From Oscillospiraceae bacterium (GTDB lineage Bacteria > Bacillota > Clostridia > Oscillospirales > CAG-272), in the NCBI GenBank assembly GCA_015064745.1, contig SVRR01000006.1, forward strand, positions 1-64,000: a stretch of DNA of 64,000 bases. The letters are read 5' to 3'. The position numbers and the translations under genes were made by a program. Below the pieces are notes generated by a model that worked only from the letters and a program-made list of their open reading frames with translations, was not told the DNA's origin and did no database searches. Of this stretch, positions 18,665-26,906 are shown one piece after another; position 1 is the stretch's first letter; every line of letters begins with the position of its first letter.

Positions 18665-21268
18665 TTGAAGCTTTTAAATTGTCAAATTGTAAACTTTGGT
18701 TGTCTTTCCGATTGCTCGTTCAACTTTGACGATGGACTTAACATCGTATTTGCAGAGAACGGCAAGGGAAAAAGCACCTTTGCCGCTTTCTTAAAGGCGA
18801 TGCTCTACGGACTTCCTTCCAATCGAAAAGCAGGGCTTGATAATGAGCGGCGTCGCTATGCGCCCTGGCAGGGCGGCACGTTTGGCGGAGCGCTCTGTTT
18901 TGAAGCAGAGGGGGTGGGATACCGCCTTGAACGTTTCTTCGGCGCAAAGGAAAAGGACGACCGTTTCGCCCTTTACCACTTAGCGACGGGAAATCCTTCC
19001 CTTCGTTATACCGAAGCTGTGGGAGAAGAATTGTTCGGCGTGGATGCCGACGGATTTGAAAGAAGCCTTTACATTTCACAAGCGCTTCCCTTTTTACCGC
19101 CCGACAACAACAGCATCCGCGCGCGTCTCGGCTCCTTGCTTGACGCATCGGACGATCTTGGAAAATTTGAAAAGGCGGATGAGCTGTTAGATACCTCGCG
19201 CCGTCATTACCGCGCACAAGGAGAACGAGGTCTCATCCCCGAGCTTTCCCTCGCCATCCGCGACAAGGAAGAGGAAATCCAAAAAGCCAAAGCGGCAGAG
19301 GCGGGAGCCGCCTCGCTTCTTCAAGAGCGTGATGCCATTGAAAGCAAAAAGAACGAGGTAGGACAAGCGCTTGCCGAAGCCAAAGCAAAGCGTGCCGAGG
19401 CGGAAAAACGGCGTCTTTGGGAAGAGCAAAACGCAAGCTATACTTCTCTGTTAGAGCTCCGAGAAACAACAAAGCAGCAGCTTGCGCCCCTTGAAGCCTT
19501 TTTCACTCCGCACTTGCCGACCGAGGAAGAGATTCAGGCGGCGGACGCCGCGGTGACCGAATGCACGACCCTCACGGCACAGATCGCGCAAGCTAAGCTT
19601 TCCGAGGAGGATGTATCCGTCCTCTCTGCCTTCCGCGAGACGTACGGCGATAGCGCTCCCGACGACGCCTTTATGGACCGTATGCGAGAAGCGCTTTCCC
19701 ATTGGAAGCGCGAAAAAGAACGTATCCGCGTTGCGGAAGCCCGCTTACAGGAGGAAAAGAATTCCCTCCGTTTGAAGTTTGATGAGCGCACCCCCACCGA
19801 GGGAGAACGCGCCGCTATCCGCACGGCAAAAGAGGTGTTAGAAGACGCGGGCGCATTACTATACCGGGACAACGACCGCACAAAGCGTCCCCACCTTCTT
19901 ATCCCTCTCTTGCTTCTTTGCGGTGTTTTTGCCGTGATTACCGTTCTCGGATTTGTTTTGTCTCTCTTAGCACTCGCCATTCCGTCGCTTGTTCTTTTGC
20001 TTGCGAGCTTTGGGTTCTCCACCTTTTTGGTTTTGCAAAAGGCAAAAACGCCAAACGAGCTCGCCAAGCGGCTCGAAGACTATCGTGTAAAGCAAAGAAG
20101 ACTTGCTTTTCTTTTAGCACCCTTTGACTACGCGGAGAAGGATCCCCTCCTTGCCGCTTCCCGTTTCTTCGACGAGCTGGCAAGATACGAGCTTCTTTTA
20201 GAGGAGGAAGCCGAGCTTCGCCGTGCACTAGAGGAGTACCGTCAAAAGGAGAAAGAAGCGCGCGAGACACTCATCGCCGCTTTGGGAAGCGGCGAATGCC
20301 ATAATCCCGAAGCAAAAGCGGCACGCATTGAAGCCGAGGTGCCTGTATACAGACTTCTTTTGCAGAAGAAAGCCGAGCTTGCCACGAAGTGCGAGCTTCT
20401 CACAAGGGAACGGGAGCTTGCCTCTCGCCGCGTTTCGGACTTCCTTTCAAATTATCCCTCGCTCGCCGACCTTTCTCCGCGCGCGGCACTTGATACGGTG
20501 AAGCAAAACATGCTCCTCTCCAAGCAAGCGCTCACAGCGTATACGAGCGCGCGCAACCGCTTGGCAAACTATTTACAGACCACGCGCTTCGACCCCGACG
20601 CGCCCCCGCCCCCTTACGGCGGCGATATTCGGATATTAACGGAAAGTGAAAACACCCTACAAAAGGCCTTCACCGACCTTGAAGCCCTTTCCTCTGTCAA
20701 GGAAAGCGAGCGCAAGCGGCTTTGTGAGATCGCGCTTACCATTCCCGGACTTGAAGCAGAACGCGAAAAGCTTTTGGCAGAAAAGGAAGAAGCGGAACAC
20801 ACCCTATCCCTCATTTTAAGCGCCAAAGAGCTCTTAAAGGAAGCGAAGGAGGACCTCTCGACACGCTATCTAAGGGATATGGAGCTTCACTTTGACCGAT
20901 ATTATCAAAAGATCAAAAACGATGTCCACACCGAAATCCCCGCCGATGGCGCACGCATCTCAAGCTTTACGATGGACACATCCCTCGCCCTCTCCTGTGA
21001 AGCATACGGCGAGCGCCGCCCCATCGCCGTGCTCTCCCGCGGTGAAAGAGACCTCGTTTCCTTCTGCGCGCGGCTCGCGCTTCTTGAATCCATTTTCACC
21101 AAGGAGTCCCCTGTCCTCGTGCTTGACGACCCTTTTATCAATCTCGACGATGGAAATTACTCCAAGGCGGCAAACCTGCTTGCACATCTCGCAGAACGCT
21201 ACCAGATCGTCTACACCGTATGCTCGACGGCGCGCCTCCCGGCAAATCTCCCGCTAAAATCTCTATAA
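18665..21268 (+). CDS. Rad50/SbcC-like AAA ATPase with a membrane hairpin, YhaN-like
   Basis: 867 residues from TTG 18665, behind AAAGGAAGG. The N-terminal ATPase half has Walker A ENGKGKST (about 31-38) and the YhaN-type block LYISQALPFLPP. Long coiled coils follow (about 185-400 and 460-740) and between them is a hydrophobic pair of segments (about 410-455: LLIPLLLLCGVFAVITVLGF), which would anchor the coiled-coil arm in the membrane. The C-terminus has the signature LSRGERDLVSFCARLALLES and Walker B VLVLDDPFINLDD. Together with the upstream nuclease it should form a membrane-tethered Mre11-Rad50-type complex. Both genes start with TTG. Confidence 0.88.
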   Translation: MKLLNCQIVNFGCLSDCSFNFDDGLNIVFAENGKGKSTFAAFLKAMLYGLPSNRKAGLDNERRRYAPWQGGTFGGALCFEAEGVGYRLERFFGAKEKDDRFALYHLATGNPSLRYTEAVGEELFGVDADGFERSLYISQALPFLPPDNNSIRARLGSLLDASDDLGKFEKADELLDTSRRHYRAQGERGLIPELSLAIRDKEEEIQKAKAAEAGAASLLQERDAIESKKNEVGQALAEAKAKRAEAEKRRLWEEQNASYTSLLELRETTKQQLAPLEAFFTPHLPTEEEIQAADAAVTECTTLTAQIAQAKLSEEDVSVLSAFRETYGDSAPDDAFMDRMREALSHWKREKERIRVAEARLQEEKNSLRLKFDERTPTEGERAAIRTAKEVLEDAGALLYRDNDRTKRPHLLIPLLLLCGVFAVITVLGFVLSLLALAIPSLVLLLASFGFSTFLVLQKAKTPNELAKRLEDYRVKQRRLAFLLAPFDYAEKDPLLAASRFFDELARYELLLEEEAELRRALEEYRQKEKEARETLIAALGSGECHNPEAKAARIEAEVPVYRLLLQKKAELATKCELLTRERELASRRVSDFLSNYPSLADLSPRAALDTVKQNMLLSKQALTAYTSARNRLANYLQTTRFDPDAPPPPYGGDIRILTESENTLQKAFTDLEALSSVKESERKRLCEIALTIPGLEAEREKLLAEKEEAEHTLSLILSAKELLKEAKEDLSTRYLRDMELHFDRYYQKIKNDVHTEIPADGARISSFTMDTSLALSCEAYGERRPIAVLSRGERDLVSFCARLALLESIFTKESPVLVLDDPFINLDDGNYSKAANLLAHLAERYQIVYTVCSTARLPANLPLKSL

Positions 21269-21275
21269 TAAAAGC

Positions 21276-21308
21276 ATCTCCGAGCGCGTTTGCGCTCGGA
21301 GATTTTTC
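21276..21308 (+). terminator. Terminator of the yhaO-yhaN-like operon
   Basis: ATCTCCGAGCGC at 21276-21287 pairs with GCGCTCGGAGAT at 21292-21303 around a GTTT loop and runs into TTTTT. Confidence 0.92.
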
Positions 21309-21352
21309 TCTTCTTTCTTGCAAGAAAGAAGCAAAGAAACTTTAAATAGTGA

Positions 21353-21435
21353 AAAATCGCACGAGGCTAGGCGCCTGCAAGGGAGCTGTATTTCCATACT
21401 GCCCCCCCGCTGGGAACGAAGCATCGTGCGATTTT
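21353..21435 (-). repeat. Long-loop inverted repeat at the end of the tubulin/vWA operon
   Basis: AAAATCGCACGA at 21353-21364 is perfectly complementary to TCGTGCGATTTT at 21424-21435, enclosing 59 bases. Inside, a second hairpin can form around GTAT-TTCC-ATAC with G/C-rich arms. On the minus strand it begins four bases after the stop codon of the 1,820-residue gene and its right arm ends in TTTTT. It may act as terminator or 3'-end stabiliser; the complex loop is unusual for a plain terminator and could also be a small mobile or repeated element. Confidence 0.6.
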
Positions 21436-21438
21436 GTT

Positions 21439-24400
21439 TTAATCCTCGGGGAAAAGGAATTGAAGGGTGAGGTTGCGGCTATTCGGCCACAGCTGTACGC
21501 TTCTGTCAAGCAGTTTGTTCGCCTGCTTGTTTTTGCCCTCCTTGGCAATGAGGGCGCGCGCCTTTTCCTTGACGGTGTGTATACCGCCGTCTGTCCAAAG
21601 GTACCTGACGATCATATCGTATACGTTCTTATCCGAGCAACGGAAGACCGCGCAGGGCGCCGCCTTCTCAAAGGGACGCTCGCTGACCGCCTTGGCAAAG
21701 ACCTTGGCAATCTGCTCTTCGTTGTACGAGGTCAAGTATCCGCCATGGAAACGGCAATACTCATGCTTGGTTGCGCGGAATTCTTCAAGATCGCCAAAGA
21801 GCTCGGGATCGGGCTCGCGGACCGACTTGTCTTCGCCCAGCAGATTTTCCTTAGCTGTGACGCAGAAATAGCCGTAGCCAACTACGTTTTGGTCAGCATC
21901 GCCCCTCTTGGTATTCGAGGGATCGCCCCAGGTAACGTCAAGATAGTAGCAATACTTTCCAAGCTTCACGACGTTCCACGCGTGGGTCTTGCTGACGACC
22001 TGACCGCAGCAAATACCTACCGATTGCAACAGATACTGTGCCGCTACCGCATAACCGACGCAAACCACCTTGTGGTCGACAAGTGCGCTGTGAAGCGAAC
22101 GGAGCGTATCCTCCTCGCGTACATTCTGTCCCGCACCGCTATCAAGTCCAACGCCGTCATAATCGAGATTGAGGATCAAGCGGCGGTAAATGGTGAGCAT
22201 TGCCTCGTAAGGATCGGTCTTTCTCGTGATGCCCTTGGTAAAGAACTTGACATGAGCGCGAAGCTCTTTTCTGTGCTTTTGCACACGGGCAACGTCCACC
22301 TTGCCGTCACTACCAAGGCAACGGAAGCAGAGCATCATGCTCTTGACCTTATCTCCCACGTGGCTGTAACGGAAGCTTTCTACCCAGAAAAATTCGGGAT
22401 AATCGTACAGAACGAAATAGAAGATACGGCGCACCATAGCAAGAGGCATATCAAAGCAGGGGATCGCCTCGTCGCTGAAATCGGAGATGTGACGGGCAAT
22501 CTCGTTGTAAAGACGAATCTGAGGATTTCTATCCTCCTCAGGCTCGTGAGGAATGAGCTCGCTTCCCGTCTTCAATTTCGCAAGCTTGCCGTTCTTTTCA
22601 CCCTCGGGTGTTGTCCTCGGCATACCGTCGGAGGCAGTGGAGGTATCGCCCTCATCGGCGCCCGTATCGCCTGTCTCGGAAGCATCCCCGTCGGTGGTTC
22701 TGCCATCGTTGCTGTCGTCGTCGCTCGCGCGCTTGCCACGCAGATAACGCTTCCAGAAGCGAGGCACGCGGTCGGGATCGTAAAGAGCATCCAGACCTTC
22801 GTTTCCGCCACCCTCCTCATCGTCGTCACCGGGCGTGGGAAGAATATCGTCGTCATCGGGACGTGTCGCGTTTTCTACTACGTAATCGAAGGAGGTCCTT
22901 CCCGTATTTTCCGCAATATAACGCTTGATATCATCCACCAAGGGCATCCAGCTGTCCCCTATGGCTGTGCGTGTATATTCCGCGCGCTCCGCGGCACCGA
23001 TGCTGTCAAGATAGCAAAGCTCCTCGTAATAAAGCTGTGCAACGGCAGAGGTGGTCACGCAATTATCGTCTCTGTGCCATACCGAGAGGAAGCCGCGCAA
23101 AACCGCCACAAAGACACAGTCATGCGGCAGATCGCACTCGATCTCCACACGGCGATTCTCGTATGCCAAGCGATAGAAGTACTCGCTAAGCTCCTGACCT
23201 TCCTCCAAGGAGAAGGGATCGGCAAGCGTGAAGTTCACGTTTCTCGGAAGCTCTCTGTCGGCAAAATGCTCTGCCCAATAGCTCTTGACCTCTTCGACCA
23301 CACGCACAAGGTCCTTATCCTCGCTGATCGCTTCAACCTGACAGCCAAAGCAGATGTATCTGTGGTCATCGTAAATGGCGTAACGTCCCGTCACGAGAGG
23401 ACGCTTACAGAAGGAGCAGTGCGTGGGCTTTTCGACCGCATCCTCTTCCTTGTCCTCGCCGATCTTGCGCTCACAGTTTGCAAGAAGAGCAAGGCTTCCT
23501 TCAAGGTCGTAGACCGAAGGCAGGGTATCCGCGCCAAAATAAATATAATGTGCGTCCCCCGCCGGAAGGGTGGGATGGCTTCCGAGCCATTTCAGATAGT
23601 CGTAAATATAGGAGAACAGCTCCTCCATGATGCGGGCACCGCCGTCATAAAGACGATCGAGAATACCGACGTCCGCATCCGCGTCATTGATGATAAGAAA
23701 TTCTGCCGTCTTCTCATCCTTTGCCGCGGTGCCGTCCACAAGATAAGGGTACAAGGTTTCAACGCAGCCCTCGTAGCTCTCGTTGACCGACTCCTTTTCG
23801 ATGGGCGCAAGGAGCACAGGACACACCGCAACGCAACGGTAGGTCTCGGGGAACATGGTGCGCAAGAACTCGTTAAGAACAGCGGCGAGAAGCTTTCTTG
23901 TGCCGTCCGAGCACTTTTGACGCGAAACAAGGCGAACAGAAAGGATCTTACCGTCCTTGAGGCGTCTTGCCTGCTCGTTTACCGTACGCTCGTCAAGATT
24001 CGGGTTACCGCCGACACCATCCTTAAAGTTAAGCGTCTGGCTGTTCGCCATCAAGCGATAGAAGCCGTAGGTCTCACCGAGGATCTCCGCGCTCTCGTAT
24101 CCGATGTTGATCTCCGCAAGCGTTCCCATGCTGTAATGGTGTACGCCGTGAAGAGCTCCCGCATCCTTGCGTCCCGAAACGGTATAGCGACGCAGGAAAG
24201 CGGTATCGAGACAAGAGTTGTTGGTAATGTTCTCTTGGCGCAGATAAATGGTGTGTTTGTCTCCCGAGATCTTCTCAATTTCATACTCGTGGTTGTCATA
24301 AATGATATATTGACCCGGCAAATACTGCTGATACACGCGATCGGGGAAGGTATCAAGCGTGCCAATGACCGTACCGTGCATCGAAAGCTCGACACGCGCA

Positions 24401-26901
24401 TTGTTGGCAAGTAGCTTTTCAAAGACCTCCTCAATGCGGAGGAAGGAGATGTGCAGCTCGCTGCGAAGCACGTATCCGTCCTTCTTCTCAGGCTGAATGA
24501 TGCTGTAATAGTTGTAAACGGGCTTTTTGGCAACCGTGTACTCAACCACCTTGCCGCCACTCTTGCTTTCCTTCTTTTCCGCGATCATCTTGGGATCGAA
24601 CATCAACTCGGAAAGCAGGAATGCTACGCGGGCATTGAGGTCGTACGCCGGCTTCATACCCTTTTCCTTCATCGCGGCATCAATGCGCTCAGAGAAGCGA
24701 GAGATGGGCATGCCCGAATCGTCCGCCGTTGCTTCGCAAAGCAAACGCAAAAGCAAAATCTTGTCGGTATCTGCATGCTCGGTCGCGCGAGGCTTAATCA
24801 GGTCGGATTGGTTGACGTACATCTCCACGCGGTCTCCGAAATACTCACGGAGCAGGTAAGGGCGGCTGAGAATGTGCAGAATGGACGCTTCTCTGCCGTG
24901 GAAGCGCGTGTACGCATAAATGGCGGCAGCGAGATTGCATCGGTCGTCCGTGCAGATCATGTAATTGACGCGCGGCACTTCCTTATGGAAGTGATTGATC
25001 TCAACGTCGTGCGCCATAAAATTCTGCTTCTCGGCAGGTGTAAGCGGAACGCTTGTCAAAATACGAATACCGTCCACATGAGCACCGTACGCCGCCTCGG
25101 CGATCAAGGACTCAATGGTGGTCTCGCTTTGACCGTCCTTGTTATAGAGGACGTTGCTTTCGCGGTTCCACAGCATGTAGGAAACGTGCTCGTTTTCCTC
25201 AGCACTGTTGCAGTCAACGATCTCCTCGTCGATGCAGAAGAACTTGCGAAGGCTTGCCGAGAAGCCCTGCAAAACGTCGCGGGAAAGGAACATGAAACGG
25301 ATCCTTCCGTTCGTTGCTTCCTTTAAGCGACAAGCCATAATAGCGCAAAGATAGCTGTTCAGATTAAGGATCTTATCCGCGTCCACGAAGACAGCGTTGC
25401 ACGCCTCCTCAAAGAAGCCGGGATAGTTTTCCACAAGATTGTCGGTCGCAAAATCCTCAGGCACACCCACAAGAACGTCCGCCTCGTTGAGGTGATGCGC
25501 GTCGGCACTGTAAACGCGCCAGGTCTCCTCGCGCGTCACTCCCGTGATTTCTGTGAGTCGGTTACCGATGTATTGCTGGAGCCCTACCACCTTGCTTCTG
25601 TCCGAGACGATAAAGATGATCCTCTGTCCCGAAAGCAAGCGCATATAGGCATAGGAGATGATGTATTCGCCCAGCTGAGAATAGAAGGACGAGCCGAAAT
25701 ACACGTGTCGGTTATTGAACACCGCGTCAAGACCACCCATATAGCTTTGAATGACCTTGCCATAATTGTTTTTCATATAGACGCTGATGTACCCCATCGC
25801 GTCCTTATAGATCTCGTTGGTACAGCGGTATTCCGCGACCTCCTTCGATTCGGTGGCAGGAAAATAGCGAATGCTGTGATACTTGGCAAAGCGGCGCAAA
25901 ATGTCACAGCGAAGCTTGTCAAGACCGATCTTTTTCTGTTCCTTCTCTTCCTTTTCCGCAATCTCAATCACTCTTTTGGTCGAGACAGGAGGCTTGCAGG
26001 GGGAGCGGAAGGTATTGCAAAGCTCTTGCAAAAAGATAAGAGAAATGAAAGGATAGATGTACATCTTGGCGGTGAGCCAGTTGAGAACGGTGTACACGAA
26101 GGCAGGCATGGGGAAGAAAACGCCTAACAGCAAAAGGAAGAAGAGCACGGCATAAAGCGCCTCTACAACGTAGATAAAGAACTGTACGACCGAGGTTGCG
26201 GCATGTACAAAGCGGCGCGAGTGCTTTAAGTCGGGCGCTTCAAAGAAGATGCCCCAAAAGCCCATGTAGACACGGTAGAGGAAGGGATGCTCCTTTTTGA
26301 ACTTTTCATCCTCCGCATGCGTCTTGCGGGTGGCGAGCGCCTTTTCCTCCTCGTCTTGCGCGTTTGCGGTATCCGCGGTATCCTCCGTCTTCTTGCGTCT
26401 TGCGCGGAAGAAAACGGAAATGCGGCGCGGCTTTTTCGCCGTATCGCCTGTCGCCGTCGACTGCTCCTCACCGTCGTTCTTTTTCTTCTTTTTCGACTTT
26501 TTCTTTTTCTTATGGAAGCCAAAGCAAACGCCGAGCGCTCCCTTGACAAACGCTTTGAGGAACAAAAGCAGGTAAAGCGTCACAAGATTCAAAAGCAGGA
26601 CCTTGAAGACGACCGAGCTTCCGAAAGCAAGCGCGGAGGATGCCTTGGAAAGAAGCTTTGCAATAAACGGAACGGAAGCGACCGTGCTTGCGATGTTGAA
26701 GATTGCGCCGTAAACGACAGCAAGCGCCACAAATTCAAGCACCGCCAAAACAACGAAGAATGCGTTTAAACGGTTGTTGGGCGCTTCATAACGCAGAGCG
26801 TAAAAGCTCGAAAAGCGTCGTAGCTTTTTAGGCAGGGGAAGAAGAGGGAGAAAAAGGAGCAATACTGCTGCAATGATAATAAGAACCTTTACTGCTGTCA
26901 T
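21439..26901 (-). CDS. Giant membrane protein: degenerate helicase-like region, zinc knuckle and transglutaminase-like domain
   Basis: 1,820 residues, the last gene of the tubulin/vWA run, starting five bases after the previous stop. Residues 1-310 contain about five or six membrane helices interrupted by a Lys-rich charged loop. Residues about 330-840 resemble a two-domain SF2 helicase core, with a VFVDADKI segment near 504 where a DEAH box would be, but I see no Walker A GKT, so ATPase activity is doubtful. A zinc knuckle follows (Cys1162, 1165, 1184, 1187). An acidic low-complexity linker precedes a C-terminal transglutaminase-like/cysteine-protease fold with Cys1614 (VCVGYA), His1640 (THAWN) and Asp1655 (YLDVTWGD), the expected triad. 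The three parts are recognised by motif only; the overall role is unknown. It may be a membrane-bound processing or scaffold component of the system. Confidence 0.8.
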   Translation of the reverse strand: MTAVKVLIIIAAVLLLFLPLLPLPKKLRRFSSFYALRYEAPNNRLNAFFVVLAVLEFVALAVVYGAIFNIASTVASVPFIAKLLSKASSALAFGSSVVFKVLLLNLVTLYLLLFLKAFVKGALGVCFGFHKKKKKSKKKKKNDGEEQSTATGDTAKKPRRISVFFRARRKKTEDTADTANAQDEEEKALATRKTHAEDEKFKKEHPFLYRVYMGFWGIFFEAPDLKHSRRFVHAATSVVQFFIYVVEALYAVLFFLLLLGVFFPMPAFVYTVLNWLTAKMYIYPFISLIFLQELCNTFRSPCKPPVSTKRVIEIAEKEEKEQKKIGLDKLRCDILRRFAKYHSIRYFPATESKEVAEYRCTNEIYKDAMGYISVYMKNNYGKVIQSYMGGLDAVFNNRHVYFGSSFYSQLGEYIISYAYMRLLSGQRIIFIVSDRSKVVGLQQYIGNRLTEITGVTREETWRVYSADAHHLNEADVLVGVPEDFATDNLVENYPGFFEEACNAVFVDADKILNLNSYLCAIMACRLKEATNGRIRFMFLSRDVLQGFSASLRKFFCIDEEIVDCNSAEENEHVSYMLWNRESNVLYNKDGQSETTIESLIAEAAYGAHVDGIRILTSVPLTPAEKQNFMAHDVEINHFHKEVPRVNYMICTDDRCNLAAAIYAYTRFHGREASILHILSRPYLLREYFGDRVEMYVNQSDLIKPRATEHADTDKILLLRLLCEATADDSGMPISRFSERIDAAMKEKGMKPAYDLNARVAFLLSELMFDPKMIAEKKESKSGGKVVEYTVAKKPVYNYYSIIQPEKKDGYVLRSELHISFLRIEEVFEKLLANNARVELSMHGTVIGTLDTFPDRVYQQYLPGQYIIYDNHEYEIEKISGDKHTIYLRQENITNNSCLDTAFLRRYTVSGRKDAGALHGVHHYSMGTLAEINIGYESAEILGETYGFYRLMANSQTLNFKDGVGGNPNLDERTVNEQARRLKDGKILSVRLVSRQKCSDGTRKLLAAVLNEFLRTMFPETYRCVAVCPVLLAPIEKESVNESYEGCVETLYPYLVDGTAAKDEKTAEFLIINDADADVGILDRLYDGGARIMEELFSYIYDYLKWLGSHPTLPAGDAHYIYFGADTLPSVYDLEGSLALLANCERKIGEDKEEDAVEKPTHCSFCKRPLVTGRYAIYDDHRYICFGCQVEAISEDKDLVRVVEEVKSYWAEHFADRELPRNVNFTLADPFSLEEGQELSEYFYRLAYENRRVEIECDLPHDCVFVAVLRGFLSVWHRDDNCVTTSAVAQLYYEELCYLDSIGAAERAEYTRTAIGDSWMPLVDDIKRYIAENTGRTSFDYVVENATRPDDDDILPTPGDDDEEGGGNEGLDALYDPDRVPRFWKRYLRGKRASDDDSNDGRTTDGDASETGDTGADEGDTSTASDGMPRTTPEGEKNGKLAKLKTGSELIPHEPEEDRNPQIRLYNEIARHISDFSDEAIPCFDMPLAMVRRIFYFVLYDYPEFFWVESFRYSHVGDKVKSMMLCFRCLGSDGKVDVARVQKHRKELRAHVKFFTKGITRKTDPYEAMLTIYRRLILNLDYDGVGLDSGAGQNVREEDTLRSLHSALVDHKVVCVGYAVAAQYLLQSVGICCGQVVSKTHAWNVVKLGKYCYYLDVTWGDPSNTKRGDADQNVVGYGYFCVTAKENLLGEDKSVREPDPELFGDLEEFRATKHEYCRFHGGYLTSYNEEQIAKVFAKAVSERPFEKAAPCAVFRCSDKNVYDMIVRYLWTDGGIHTVKEKARALIAKEGKNKQANKLLDRSVQLWPNSRNLTLQFLFPED

Positions 26902-26906
26902 CGTCC

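Noticed and set aside
21349-24414. A 1,021-codon open frame antisense to the giant membrane protein gene
   Set aside because: No ribosome binding site, start inside the inverted repeat at 21353, and codon-phase bias belongs to the minus-strand gene. Similar long antisense frames opposite the tubulin-like genes, vorB and the synthetases were dismissed for the same reason.
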